DNA from: Bifidobacterium sp. ESL0682
Lineage (GTDB): Bacteria; Actinomycetota; Actinomycetes; Actinomycetales; Bifidobacteriaceae
Reading direction: 5' to 3'
Assembly (NCBI RefSeq): GCF_029392815.1
Contig: NZ_CP113942.1
Coordinates: 248,001-312,000 of the forward strand
Length of the DNA: 64,000 bases
In this document: in pieces, positions 44,677 through 56,085 of the stretch
Layout of the letters: every line of letters begins with the position of its first letter
Position numbering within the stretch: position 1 is the stretch's first letter
Notes under the pieces: model-generated
Database searches by the model: none
Seen by the model: the letters and a program-made list of their open reading frames with translations, nothing else
What the model was told of the DNA's origin: nothing
Position numbers and translations under genes: made by a program

Positions 44677-44925
44677 ATGTCACGTAAAAGGCCAAAACCA
44701 CCGGTCAAGCCGTTTAAGAAGAAGCCGAATCCACTGAAGGCTGCGAAGATCACCGAGATCGATTACAAGGACACCGCGCTGCTGCGCAAGTTCATCTCCG
44801 ATCGTGGCAAGATCCGTTCGCGTCGCATCACCGGCGTGACCATCCAGGAGCAGCGTGAGATCTCCCGCGCCATCAAGAACGCGCGCGAGATGGCTCTGCT
44901 GCCTTACGCCACCAACGGCCGCTGA
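44677..44925 (+). CDS. rpsR: 30S ribosomal protein S18
   Basis: 82 residues, N-terminal Lys/Pro-rich [19 protein letters not shown], then [25 protein letters not shown], the S18 core, and AREMALLPY at the end. AAGGAG lies 7-8 nt before the ATG. No zinc-binding cysteines are present, so this is the Cys-free form of S18. Third gene of the ribosomal operon. Confidence 0.97.
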   Translation: MSRKRPKPPVKPFKKKPNPLKAAKITEIDYKDTALLRKFISDRGKIRSRRITGVTIQEQREISRAIKNAREMALLPYATNGR

Positions 44926-44942
44926 TAGGAAGGGCAAGAACA

Positions 44943-45389
44943 ATGGCTGAAACTAAGGTTATTCTTACCAAGTCCGTCGCGAACCTCGGTCACTCCGGTG
45001 ACGTCGTCGAGGTCAAGTCCGGCTACGCACGCAACTACCTCATCCCGCAGGGCATGGCCTTCGCGTGGAGCAAGGGCGCCGCTTCCCAGATCGAAGCGAT
45101 GAAGCGCGCACGCCTGGCCAAGTCCGTTGCCACCCGTGAAGACGCCGTGGCCGCCAAGACCGCCATCGATGGCACCGTCGTCGAACTGAGCGCCAAGGTC
45201 TCCGAGTCCGGCAAGCTGTTCGGTGGCATCTCCACCATGGACATCGCTTCCGCTCTCGAATCCAAGGCCGCCGTCGATCCGAAGGCGATCAAGGTTGAGA
45301 GCATCAAGACCACTGGCGAATTCCCCGCCACCGTGGCACTCCACCCCGAAATCTCCGCGAGCTTCACTGTGAAGGTCGTTGCCGAGTAA
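44943..45389 (+). CDS. rplI: 50S ribosomal protein L9
   Basis: 148 residues. The N-terminal domain has [33 protein letters not shown], the L9 signature, joined by a long helix to the C-terminal RNA-binding domain ([20 protein letters not shown]). It starts 17 bp after rpsR. The operon ends in the terminator at 45432. Confidence 0.97.
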   Translation: MAETKVILTKSVANLGHSGDVVEVKSGYARNYLIPQGMAFAWSKGAASQIEAMKRARLAKSVATREDAVAAKTAIDGTVVELSAKVSESGKLFGGISTMDIASALESKAAVDPKAIKVESIKTTGEFPATVALHPEISASFTVKVVAE

Positions 45390-45431
45390 TTTCGGTTTGT
45401 GTTTATCGGTTTAAAAACCGCAAGCTTAAGC

Positions 45432-45475
45432 AAAAAATCCCGCTGCACGTCAATCGTGTGGGCGGGATTTTTTCA
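45432..45475 (+). terminator. Terminator of the rpsF-rplI operon
   Basis: AAAAAATCCCGC (45432-45443) pairs with GCGGGATTTTTT (45462-45473), with a nested GCACG/CGTGT stem and a T-run built into the 3' arm. Confidence 0.92.
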
Positions 45476-45755
45476 TATCTGCCTCTTAGATGTTCAAATG
45501 AAGTTCGGTATATCGTCTTTCGAATAATGCCGCAATGAATCAAGTGAAAAGGCGTTCTCGAAGAGGCGTCCCACATTGGCGTTCCCGGACAAGCGTTCCA
45601 GAAAGCACTTTTGACGAGCTCTTCGAGTAGACATCGTGGTGGTGCTGCGTCTTGAAGCCGGCGCTGTGGGCGGCGTATAATGGTTAAGTTGCGCGTTCGG
45701 AGGGTCGGAACGCGCAAATCGTGGCCACACCCTGAACGCCTGATTTGGCACAAGT

Positions 45756-47195
45756 ATGTTGAGGTTCAAGAATTTGCAAGAAGAACGTGTTTCCACACAA
45801 ACCAAACTATCTATCGCGGCGGCTGCGCTGCTTTCCTTCATCGGCATCCTTACCGAGACCTCGCTGAATGTCACCTTCCCGACCATGACGCGTGAGTTCG
45901 GCCTGCCGCTTTCGACCATCCAGCTGTTGACCTCGGGCTACCTGCTGATGGTTACCATCATCATGAGCACCTCGTCGTTCCTGCTCAAGCGATTCGACAC
46001 CCGTCCGCTCTTCCGTTGTGCCATTATCGTCAGTATCATCGGCACCATCCTGTGCTGCCTGCCGATAAAGGTCTACTGGCTGCTGCTCTTTGGCCGTCTG
46101 CTGCAGGCCACGGCCACGGGAATTTCCACGCCGTTGCTCATCCATGTCATCCTGTCACTGGTTCCGGTGAGCCGTCGCGGCACCTACATCGGCCTGGCCA
46201 ACATGGTCACCTCCTTCGCGCCCGCACTCGGCCCTACTTACGGTGGCATGATCAATCACTACTTCTCCTGGCGCATCATCTTCGTGTTCACCCTGCCGCT
46301 GCTGCTCATCGCTTGGATTCTGGGCGAAACCAATCTGCGTCTCGATGCACAGGGCGCCGGCAAGTCCTTCGACGGCGTCGGCCTGGTATTGCTGAGCCTG
46401 TTCATGGTGAGCTTCACCGAGATCTTCGACCAGCTTGGCGCGGTCGGTGGCTGGTCGTACCGCGTGGCCATCGCCATCGTCGTGGCGGCGCTCACGCTCG
46501 GGCTGTTTATCTGGCGTTGCCTCGCTTCCAAATCCCCGTTGCTCGACCTGCGGCTTTTCAAAAAGCCGATTATCGGCTTGCGTGGCGCCAATTACGCCAT
46601 CCTTCAGTTCGTCAACATCGGCAGTTCCTTCTTGCTGCCGGTCTTTGCCGAGAATTTCCTTGGCATTGATTCGCTGGCTGCCGGCTTGATGCTTCTGCCT
46701 GGCTCATTGCTTGGTGCTTTCATCGCGCCGTTTGTGGGCAAGCTCTATGACCATCGCGGCCCGACGCTGGTGCTGCTCATCTCCAATGTTTCGGTAATCA
46801 TCGGCGCAACTGCCTTGTGGGCGATGACAGGCAAGGCGACGGTGATAGTGCTGACGCTGCTGTATATGTTCCTGCGCGCCGGCTTCAACTTCGGCTACGG
46901 CAACACGATGTCGGACGCCAGCAAATTCGTGTCCGCTTCGCAGCAGACCGATTTCAACTCGCTGTTCAACGTACTGCAGCAGTACGCCGGGTCGCTGGGC
47001 ACCACGGTGCTTTCCACTTCGCTTTCGCTGAGTGAGGCCCGTATCCCGCACGATGTCAAGGCGGCTTCAGTTGCTGGCGCGACGAATGCCTTCGCGTTGG
47101 TGATTGTTTTGGTGTTGGTGGCGCTGTGCCTTACGTTGGTCTCCATCAAGGTGCGCAAGGATCCGTCTGTGCAGATGCAGTCGGTGGAAGCGTGA
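45756..47195 (+). CDS. MFS efflux transporter, DHA2 type
   Basis: 479 residues with about 14 transmembrane segments. Helix 1 has LTETSLNVTFPTM, and helix 4 has LLLFGRLLQATATGISTPLLI. It is paralogous to the exporter at 5469-6878 but has no MarR gene beside it. The ATG at 45756 has no good ribosome binding site; a GTG at 45789 with AAGAAGAA upstream may be the true start (468 residues). A 17-bp hairpin lies just past the stop. Drug or metabolite export is inferred from the family. The 280 bp upstream hold nothing recognisable. Confidence 0.85.
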   Translation: MLRFKNLQEERVSTQTKLSIAAAALLSFIGILTETSLNVTFPTMTREFGLPLSTIQLLTSGYLLMVTIIMSTSSFLLKRFDTRPLFRCAIIVSIIGTILCCLPIKVYWLLLFGRLLQATATGISTPLLIHVILSLVPVSRRGTYIGLANMVTSFAPALGPTYGGMINHYFSWRIIFVFTLPLLLIAWILGETNLRLDAQGAGKSFDGVGLVLLSLFMVSFTEIFDQLGAVGGWSYRVAIAIVVAALTLGLFIWRCLASKSPLLDLRLFKKPIIGLRGANYAILQFVNIGSSFLLPVFAENFLGIDSLAAGLMLLPGSLLGAFIAPFVGKLYDHRGPTLVLLISNVSVIIGATALWAMTGKATVIVLTLLYMFLRAGFNFGYGNTMSDASKFVSASQQTDFNSLFNVLQQYAGSLGTTVLSTSLSLSEARIPHDVKAASVAGATNAFALVIVLVLVALCLTLVSIKVRKDPSVQMQSVEA

Positions 47196-47209
47196 TGGTT
47201 TGAGTGCTG

Positions 47210-47245
47210 GCGGCGGTCTGGTTCTTTGAAGAACCAGACCGCCGC
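47210..47245 (+). terminator. Hairpin after the MFS gene
   Basis: Arms GCGGCGGTCTGGTTCTT (47210-47226) and AAGAACCAGACCGCCGC (47229-47245) are perfectly complementary. There is no T-run, so termination is likely but not certain. The following 340 bp up to the PRD regulator show no gene. Confidence 0.65.
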
Positions 47246-47588
47246 ATGCGTATCGCTCGTTGGCAATGATGGCTTTTGTGTTCGTATACGTTTCTGAGCA
47301 ATGGTGCTCACGAAATTGTGCAGATAAAAAATGAATAGAAATTAGCCGTCGGCATCTAGCCGGATGTGTCTTTCAGTCGGTTCTGTAACAGCGAGTATTC
47401 TGCTACTGCTTGTCATATTTTCTATACTTTTATTCATAGTTTCATCGGTGAATGAATGGATATTGTATGCCCTTATGTCTGCATGAGGACACTGGAAATG
47501 TCCGTTGTCAACGGACGCAGTTGTGCATGGTGATACCGAGTTTCCCAGTCTATTTTCATTAGCATCGGTATTACAAGGAGGTATGGCG

Positions 47589-49094
47589 ATGACGACTGAA
47601 AGCAAGAAGCATCTGATCGAGTATTTGTTGAATCGACGTGATTTCGTTTCCGGTACAGAACTGTCCGCCATGCTTGGTGTGTCTACGAAAACTGTCACCC
47701 GTTTAGTTTCCCAGATTAATGAGCGGTATCCCGGTGACGAGCCGATGGTCGAATCGCAGCGAGGGCGTGGTTATCGACTCAACTACCGCAATTATTTCCA
47801 GCAAAAAGTGCTTCATCTATGCCTTCCGAGAAGCAGATTGGCAGGCTCACTCCAGTCGAGCGTAGAGCAGAGGTGCTTAAGCGTCTGTTGGTTACCTCGC
47901 CACAGAGGTATCGTATCGAAGATCTTTGGGGCAAATTCTATATCAGTGATTCTGCCATTTCCTCCGACTTAAAGAGCCTACGATCCATGCTCTCTCGTTT
48001 TGATCTTTCCGTGGAACATTCGAATGATTACGTCTGGGTTGAGGGTGTGGAACAGAATATCCGCAAGGCTATCACTGACCTGATTTTTGACGATGACAAT
48101 GTGGCTGCCAGCGGGCGCTTTATACAACCGGACCAGCGCATTCACCAACGTGATGCTGCTTTCGTCTCTCATCAGCTCGATTTAATCGAGGATCTTACCC
48201 ATTCTGAGATTCCATATCCATACAGTGTCAATCTGTTCACCCATTTGTACATTCTTATCGAACGGTATCGTGAGGTCGGTTCGCTGATTGATGATGGCGC
48301 CGTGCCCGATGATGTCGCTGATTTCTTTGATAAATATCCCAGCCTGGCAGACGTCTGTAGGAAGATTATCGGCAACCTCAATACCTATCTTGACACTGTC
48401 TTGCCAGACGTAGAAACTTATTATCTTTATCAGTATCTTGCTTCATCTCGCATTGACGACCATATCGCTATCACGAATGAGATGCCCGAACGGGTAGGTG
48501 AGGTCACTCGCTATCTGATTGAGGAAGTGGCCAAAGAGCCCGGCTATCAGGGCATCGATGACGGCAATTTATATTCCAGTCTGGTTAAGCACATGAAGCC
48601 ATTGCTGAATCGGTTGGACAGCGGTATCAAGGTGAAGAACAACCTTCTTGAGCAGATCAAGTTGGAATATCCGTGCCTTTTTCGAGGCAGTTAAGCGGGC
48701 AACGCAACGCTTGGTGCGGCATTTTGGGCTCAATAACATCGACGATGAAGAGGTTGGTTTCATCGTGGTCTATTTTGCACAGGCCATCGAGAGCAAGCAG
48801 ACACCAGTCAATATTCTGCTGGTATGCACTACCGGTCTGGGCACCGCCCAACTGCTACGTGCCAAGATTGAGCGTCGTTTTTCCGAATTCCATATTGTCA
48901 CCACGGTGGCTACCAAAGATTTGGATGAAAAGCTGTGCGCACATCCCGAAGTCGATCTAGTGGTGTCCACTGTCAGTCTTTCGGGAAATCTGCCTGTGCC
49001 GACCCTGGTGGTCAGTGCGATGCTCACCCTTGAAGATCAGGAAAGGCTGGAACGTGAGGCCGACCAGATTCGCCGAAAGGCGGTGATGCTATGA
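47589..49094 (+). CDS. PRD-containing PTS regulator (BglG/MtlR-like), two frameshifts
   Basis: About 500 residues once corrected. In order: N-terminal HTH (SGTELSAMLGVSTKTVTRLV), a second HTH-like segment (YRIEDLWGKFYISDSAISSDL), PTS regulation domains through residues about 170-390 and a IIB-like domain with the cysteine loop LLVCTTGLGTAQLL. The ATG at 47589 is 7 nt after AAGGAGG; the ATG at 47583 is too close. Break 1: the A-run 47803-47807 is one A short (restored: QQKSASSMPSEKQIG). Break 2: the T-run 48678-48682 has one T too many (corrected: YPCLFEAVKRATQ). Heads the allulose-type PTS locus, which it probably activates. Confidence 0.85.
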
Positions 49095-49552
49095 GACTGA
49101 TAGTTGAGTGGGAGCCGACGAATGCGGCGATGATTATCGACAAGTTCTCGCTGTTCGCTTGGTTCAAAGAGTTTGCATGGCGGCATGGCCTTATTTCCGA
49201 GCGAAGCACGGTGACCGCGATGCTCAAGAACCGGGAATGCGCGGGAGACACTTCGCTAAGCGAGACTCTTGCCAATCCACACATCCAAAGCAGCACCGTT
49301 ATCGAGCCTGCATTGGTGTTTTTAAAACTTCCTGTGCCTTGTTCCGGTTGGGGAACGACACCTATCAGCCGTGTGTTGTTCACATTGCTGCCTGAGGACG
49401 TCACAACCGCACAGGTCGCGCCATTGGAGAATTTTTACCGGCAAATAGCTGAGGAAGACGTGATGAGAAAACTCTGTAGTGATGAACTGCGAGAGGTCGA
49501 GTCTGTCTTCGAGGCTCTTGACGTCGGCAACATCCAGACCATCAATAACTGA
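49091..49552 (+). CDS. EIIA-like protein coupled to the PRD regulator
   Basis: 153 residues, overlapping the regulator's stop by 4 bp (ATGA). The middle part LSETLANPHIQSSTVIEPALVFLKLPVP lines up with the phosphohistidine region of fructose-type EIIA (compare EHVAIPHGRSDTV in the next gene) and keeps the histidine. The N-terminal part is unlike the usual EIIA. MtlR/LicR-type regulators normally carry such a IIA domain at their C-terminus, so this looks like that domain split off as a separate protein, or joined to it before an undetected indel. Confidence 0.65.
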   Translation: MRLIVEWEPTNAAMIIDKFSLFAWFKEFAWRHGLISERSTVTAMLKNRECAGDTSLSETLANPHIQSSTVIEPALVFLKLPVPCSGWGTTPISRVLFTLLPEDVTTAQVAPLENFYRQIAEEDVMRKLCSDELREVESVFEALDVGNIQTINN

Positions 49553-49567
49553 CAACTGAAGGGAATC

Positions 49568-50038
49568 ATGACATTGGATACGACATCTTTGATTGAGGCA
49601 TTGGACCGTGGCACAATCGTCACCGATTTTCATGCAACCGACAAGGAATCTGTGTTCCGTGAACTTTCCGGGAGGCTGCAAGAGTGTGGCTATATCGAAT
49701 CGGTCGATGCCTTCATCGAGGCGATTAAAGAGAGGGAGACGGAAGGTGCTACGGGCATCGGCGAGCATGTTGCCATTCCGCACGGGCGCAGTGACACCGT
49801 CAAGAAGAACGGTATCGCTATCGCCATCCTGCACGACGAGATTGCATGGGAGTCTCTGGATAATACGGGTGCCAAAGTCGTGGTGCTTTTCGCCGTCGGA
49901 GCCGACGATGCCGGGAGCAAGCGCCATCTGCAGCTGCTTTCGATGCTCGCCCGAAGACTCGGCAAAGAAGCGGTCGTTGCGTCCCTGCTCAAAGCCAAAA
50001 GCGTGGACGATGTCATAGCAGCGTTGACCCAGGACTGA
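49568..50038 (+). CDS. PTS EIIA component, fructose type
   Basis: 156 residues. The phosphorylated histidine is His72 in VAIPHGRSDTV. ERETEGATGIGE precedes it, as in fructose and related IIA proteins. It starts 15 bp after the IIA-like gene; AACTGAAGGGA is its ribosome binding site. It takes phosphate from HPr (probably the one at 52502) and gives it to the EIIB at 50137. Confidence 0.93.
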   Translation: MTLDTTSLIEALDRGTIVTDFHATDKESVFRELSGRLQECGYIESVDAFIEAIKERETEGATGIGEHVAIPHGRSDTVKKNGIAIAILHDEIAWESLDNTGAKVVVLFAVGADDAGSKRHLQLLSMLARRLGKEAVVASLLKAKSVDDVIAALTQD

Positions 50039-50136
50039 GTGAGAACGTCTTCGAGCGTCTCGCTGCTAGATCTGGCGCTTGGACCAACAAAACAAGATGT
50101 TTGTTCATAACGACATGAACTGAAAAGGAGAACAAC

Positions 50137-50448
50137 ATGAAGATAGTCGGAATCACTGCGTGTACGGTCGGTATTGCGCATACGTATCTTGCACAGCAGA
50201 AACTCGAGGATGCTGCGAAGGCTGCCGGCGACGAAGTCAAGATTGAGACCCAGGGCACCATAGGCATCGAGAACGAGCTTACGCAGGAAGACATTGACAG
50301 TGCGGACATGATCATTCTGGCTATTGATGTCAGAATTGCCGGTGAAGAACGCTTCAACGGTAAGAAGAAGATCAAAGTCTCTACTGAAACAGCTATCAAA
50401 TCGCCTAACAAACTCATCGCGAAAATGCATGAGATTGCTGGAAAATAA
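50137..50448 (+). CDS. PTS EIIB component, fructose type
   Basis: 103 residues. It starts KIVGITACTVGIAHTYLAQQ; the active cysteine is Cys9. Most fructose IIB proteins read CPTGIAHT here, so CTVGIAHT is a variant loop. ETQGTIGIENELT and DMIILAIDV follow as in the family. AAAGGAG precedes the ATG. It lies between EIIA and EIIC. Confidence 0.92.
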   Translation: MKIVGITACTVGIAHTYLAQQKLEDAAKAAGDEVKIETQGTIGIENELTQEDIDSADMIILAIDVRIAGEERFNGKKKIKVSTETAIKSPNKLIAKMHEIAGK

Positions 50449-50472
50449 ACCATTCAGAGAGGAAGGTTCATC

Positions 50473-51591
50473 GTGAAAGATTTTTGGAAAAAGCTAATTT
50501 CAAAGGGCATCTGCTGACGGCCATCTCCTACATGATTCCTATCGTGTGTGGTGCTGGCTTCGTTATGGCCATCGGCATGGCATTCGGCGGGAAAAGTCAG
50601 GATGCCTTGGTCATCGGAAAATTCGATTTCTTCCAGGCGCTTGCCACATTGGGCGGTAAGGCTTTGGGTATGCTGCCGGTCAATCATTGCCACAGGCATC
50701 GCTTTCTCCATCGCAGGTAAGCCCGGCATTGCTCCTGGTTTCGTCACCGGATTGGCGGCTGTGACTATCAGCGCCGGTTTCATTGGTGGCATCATCGGCG
50801 GTTATATCGCCGGCTGGCTCGCTTTTGCGGTTTTGAAGTATTTCAAGGTTCCCAAATGGGCCAAGGGCTTGATGCCGACGCTTATTGTGCCGTTCTTCGC
50901 GTCGATTGTCAGCGGCTTGCTGATGATCTATGTCATCGGCACGCCTGTTTCGTGGTTCACTACCTGGCTGACCGGTTTCCTTAAGAGTCTCAATGGAGTC
51001 TCCAACCTCGCGCTTGGTGCGGTCATTGGTGTTTTGGGTGTCATCGATTTCGGTGGCCCGCTGAGCAAGACGGTCTTCGCTTTCTGCTTGACGTTACAGG
51101 CTCAAGGCATCAACGGTCCGGAAACCGCATTGCAACTACCTAATACCTCTGCGCCGATTGCCTTCGGTCTGGCTTATTTTGTAGCCAAGTTGTTCCACAA
51201 GCGTATCTATACCCGTGAAGAGGTGGAGACTTTGAAGTCCGCGGTGCCTATGGGCGTCGTCAATATTGTCGAAGGTGTTATTCCGATTATCATGAACGAC
51301 ATCGTCCGTGGCGTGTTCGCCGCAGGCCTTGGTGGTTTTTGCTGTGGTGCGATTCTCATGTTGCTGGGCCACGGAGACGGTGCGACTGTGCCGTTCGGTG
51401 GATTCCTGATGTTGCCGACCATGGGTAAGAACTGGTGGATCGGATTGCTGGCAATAGTGGTCAATGTGTTGGTGACCAGTGTGACGTACGCCTTGATCAA
51501 GAAGAACCTCACCGATGAAGAAGTCGAAGGTGCCTCGGCCCAAGTGGAAGAGGACGAGTTGGATTTGGACGACATTCAGATTAGTGACTGA
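50473..51591 (+). CDS. PTS EIIC permease, fructose type (two frameshifts)
   Basis: About 370 residues once corrected. GTG 50473 lies 6 nt after GAGAGGAAGG. Break 1: the T-run 50481-50485 is one T short; restored, it reads MKDFLEKANFKGHLLTAISY, the usual IIC start. Break 2: one extra A at 50682-50683; removed, it reads LPVIIATGIAFSIAGKPG. Family motifs are AISYMIPIVCGAGFVMAIGMA, the IAGKPGIAPG loop, and GHGDGATVPFGGFLMLP. Eight to ten transmembrane segments. The acidic tail EEDELDLDDIQISD is unusual. Likely substrate: a ketohexose, by context. Confidence 0.87.
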
Positions 51592-51689
51592 TGAATGTCG
51601 GAGATGAAACGTCATTTGATGTCCGGCTGGTCGGCTGACTGGCCGGATATTGATTGACAATGTTGAAAAAGGAAGGCGTCGGAGCCGGA

Positions 51690-52424
51690 ATGACAGAGAC
51701 ATTGAACACCACTCGCAAGATCCAGCTGGCACCGTCACTCATGACGATGGACTTGGACCAGTTCAAGGAGCAGGTCACATTCCTGAACGACAAGGTCAAT
51801 ATGTACCACATCGACGTCATGGATGGTCATTTCGTGCCGAACATTTCGTTGTCGCCGTGGTTCCTTCAAGAGGTACGCAAGATTTCGGACGTGCCGATGG
51901 ACGCGCATTTGATGGTCACCGACGCCGAGTTCTGGGTCGACCAACTCATCGATATCAAGTGCGAACGCATCAACATGCCTTCCGAAGTGATCAATGGCAA
52001 GGCGTTCAGCCTGATCAAGAAGATTCATGACGCCGGTCTCAAGGCCGGAGTCGTGCTCAACCCGGAAACGCCGATTGACACGATCATGCCCTATATCGAC
52101 CAGCTCGACAACGTCATGATTATGACCATCGATCCCGGTTTCGCTGGTCAGCCGTTCCTCAAATCGACGCTGGACAAGATTGTCGAGCTTCGCCGCCTGC
52201 GCGAGGAGCGTGGCTACAGCTACGAGGTCGAGATGGACGGTTCCACCAACCTCAAGCACTGGAAGATGATTTCCGACGCCGCTCCCGACATCTATGTCAT
52301 CGGCCGCAGCGGTCTTTTCGGGCTTACTGACAACATCGAAAATTCCTGGAACCAGATGGTTTCAGAGTATGAGCAGACGACTGGCTTCCGTTTCGACACG
52401 GGTCGTTTCGTTTCGCAAAACTGA
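51690..52424 (+). CDS. alsE: D-allulose-6-phosphate 3-epimerase-like protein
   Basis: 244 residues, ribulose-phosphate-3-epimerase fold. It has IDVMDGHFVPNISLSPWFLQEVRK, DAHLMVTDAEFWVD and MTIDPGFAGQPFLKSTLDK; FVPNISLSPWF is closer to AlsE than to Rpe. The reaction would turn D-allulose-6-phosphate into fructose-6-phosphate, which enters central metabolism. The ATG at 51690 has GGAG 5 nt upstream. It lies between the fructose-type EIIC and HPr, so the PTS substrate is plausibly allulose or a related ketohexose. An Rpe role cannot be fully excluded. Confidence 0.82.
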   Translation: MTETLNTTRKIQLAPSLMTMDLDQFKEQVTFLNDKVNMYHIDVMDGHFVPNISLSPWFLQEVRKISDVPMDAHLMVTDAEFWVDQLIDIKCERINMPSEVINGKAFSLIKKIHDAGLKAGVVLNPETPIDTIMPYIDQLDNVMIMTIDPGFAGQPFLKSTLDKIVELRRLREERGYSYEVEMDGSTNLKHWKMISDAAPDIYVIGRSGLFGLTDNIENSWNQMVSEYEQTTGFRFDTGRFVSQN

Positions 52425-52501
52425 ACAATTCGTATTGAGATCGGCGCTAATGGCGTTTACATGTATGGCCATCGGCGCCGGCTCTCGTTAGGAGAATACT
52501 T

Positions 52502-52761
52502 ATGGCAACCTCATTCACTTTCACCATCACCGATCCCGAGGGCATGCATGCGCGGCCGGCAGGAAAAGTCGTCGAAAAGGCGCAGAGCTACCAATCCGCA
52601 ATTACGCTGACCGTCGGCGACAAAACCGTTGACGCCAAGCGTATCTTCGGCGTTATGGGTCTTGGAGCCAAGTGCGGCGACGCCATCACCGTCGCGATTG
52701 ACGGCGAGGACGAAACCGCTGCGGCCGCTGAATTTGAAGCCTTCCTTAAGGAGAATCTGTA

Positions 52762-52762
<1 letters not shown>
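52502..52762 (+). CDS. ptsH: Phosphocarrier protein HPr (set 2)
   Basis: 86 residues. The phosphorylated histidine is His16 in EGMHARPAGKVVEK. The position equivalent to regulatory Ser46 is Arg in DAKRIFGVMGLG, so this HPr cannot be serine-phosphorylated there. It differs strongly from the HPr at 17130. AGGAG lies about 7 nt before the ATG. Its stop overlaps the next start (TAATG), so it is coupled to enzyme I. Confidence 0.95.
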
Positions 52763-54381
<1,619 letters not shown>

Positions 54382-54439
54382 TTCGTGGCCGATTCTGCGC
54401 GTTAAACGCTTAAGACAAACCTTTCATCTGACATGTTGG

Positions 54440-54480
54440 CGTGAGGCCGTCCCGTTCCAGTGGGTACGGCCTCACGTTTT
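54440..54480 (+). terminator. Terminator of the allulose-type PTS operon
   Basis: CGTGAGGCCGT pairs with ACGGCCTCACG, extended inside by CCC/GGG, followed by TTTTTG. Strong intrinsic terminator. Confidence 0.92.
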
Positions 54481-54611
54481 TGTTTGGTTTTGCTGTTTCG
54501 AGCGGTTACGCTCATTCGATACAGTGCTGTGCTCTGGCCGATAATCCCAATGTTTCCAGAGGTTTCTACAGATACGAAAAAAGGTACCGCCGAACGACGA
54601 TACCTTGCTCG

Positions 54612-54685
54612 TGCCCCCACGGGGATTCGAACCCCGGACACGCTGATTAAGAGTCAGCTGCTCTAACCAGCTGAGCTATAGGGGC
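54612..54685 (-). tRNA. tRNA-Lys (anticodon CTT)
   Basis: Read on the minus strand, the gene starts GCCCCTATAGCTCAG. It has the anticodon arm GCTGA-CTCTTAA-TCAGC (anticodon CTT), the T arm with GGTTCGAATCC, and the acceptor end TGGGGGC plus discriminator A. The acceptor stem is 7 bp with one T-G pair. CCA is not encoded. It stands alone. Confidence 0.96.
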
Positions 54686-54864
54686 GCTGGTCTAAAACTA
54701 CAAGAGCCAAGAGAACAGTATACATATGCGGGGGAGTTGCGCAAGACGGTGTGTCGCCATGGTTTGCAGGGGAATTGAGCAGAGTGGGCGCGCGTCATGG
54801 TTTCGTCATAAAAAATGTCTATTATGTAAGCCTGAATGAGTGAGATTTTAAGTCGGGAGACTAT

Positions 54865-56085
54865 GTGAAACGCGACGGGCAGTCGGACGAACATTCGCAG
54901 GGCGAGTTGCGCGCTCAGGGTCGTGCCATGCTGCGAACCGTTGCAAAATATGGCAAACAGTGTTTGCGGTCATTGGGCCGTGGCTGCATGGTCGTCGTTC
55001 GCGCTCTCAAGCACGGCATTCGTCGTCTGGGTGCGGTCATTGCAGACTTTCTCGGGTTTGCTGGCGCCGCGAGATCTGACAAGAACAAGCAGTCGTCCGC
55101 TAGACGTCCATTTCGTACTCCGCCATCTCAACATGGTTCGACGGATGTGAAACTCACCGGTGACGATGCCGCTTTCTTCGAGATTTCCGATGGGTTCATC
55201 AGTTCGGTGTTGTCCGATGAGGCGGAAGATTCGGCAACTGCCGATTCCTCGCGCCGAGGCCATGCGTCTTCATCGGCAAGAGTTCCGAAATCGGTGTATT
55301 GGATTCGCCGCATCGTGGTGTTGGTAGTCACTCTGGCTGTCGTTGCTGCTGTCGTATTCGGAGTGAAGACAGCGATATCCCACACCGCAGCAAGCCATCA
55401 AGAGCATCAGACTACCTCGAACGTTTCAGACAAGAAATCGCTGCGGAAGCATCATTCAAAAACAGGCGGCAAGCGGCAATCGTCTAAAACCGACCTCACC
55501 AAGGCGACGCCACAGCCGGCGTTGACCGATCGGAATCGGGCTTCGTTGCTCGCCAAGGCGCAGGCAACGGTGGCGGCGAGCGGCAAACCGGCCCATCAGT
55601 ATTCCTATTGCGTGAGCACGAAGGGCGATGTCGGCGGGGCAGAAGTGCAGCAGGAATTTGAAAACAGCATTTTCCGCACGTTGAACGATCCTCGTGGGTG
55701 GCCACGGGCCGGCGCGAGCTTCACGTATAGTGCCGATTCTAGCCATTGCGATTTCGTCGTCTATCTTTCGCAGCCATCGCTGATGAAAACCTTCTCGGGC
55801 AATTGCTCTGACGAATACAGCTGCCGTGTGGGTAACAACGTCATCATCAATGAGGATCGTTGGAACAATGCCATGCCGCAGATGTTCAGCGCAGGCATGT
55901 CCCTGGACCGTTACCGCACGATGGTCATCAATCACGAGGTCGGCCATCGGCTCGGGCACCTGGATAATGAGCCTTCGTGCCCTGCACCGAACGCACCTGC
56001 ACCGCTGATGCAGGAGCAGTCGATTAGCCTGCGAGGCTGCACGCCCAACGAATGGCCCACGGATTCCGAGCTCTGGATTCGATGA
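54865..56085 (+). CDS. DUF3152 protein, membrane-anchored zinc-protease-like
   Basis: 406 residues. A basic cytoplasmic tail and linker come first (to about residue 150), then one transmembrane segment ([20 protein letters not shown]), a Lys/Ser/Thr-rich stalk and a DUF3152 domain. The C-terminal domain has [15 protein letters not shown], a HExxH-like metal motif written HEVGH followed by a further His, and cysteines likely to form disulphides ([11 protein letters not shown]). Secreted metalloprotease activity is suggested but not proven. GTG start after GGGAG. It overlaps the next gene by 4 bp. Confidence 0.85.
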   Translation: MKRDGQSDEHSQGELRAQGRAMLRTVAKYGKQCLRSLGRGCMVVVRALKHGIRRLGAVIADFLGFAGAARSDKNKQSSARRPFRTPPSQHGSTDVKLTGDDAAFFEISDGFISSVLSDEAEDSATADSSRRGHASSSARVPKSVYWIRRIVVLVVTLAVVAAVVFGVKTAISHTAASHQEHQTTSNVSDKKSLRKHHSKTGGKRQSSKTDLTKATPQPALTDRNRASLLAKAQATVAASGKPAHQYSYCVSTKGDVGGAEVQQEFENSIFRTLNDPRGWPRAGASFTYSADSSHCDFVVYLSQPSLMKTFSGNCSDEYSCRVGNNVIINEDRWNNAMPQMFSAGMSLDRYRTMVINHEVGHRLGHLDNEPSCPAPNAPAPLMQEQSISLRGCTPNEWPTDSELWIR

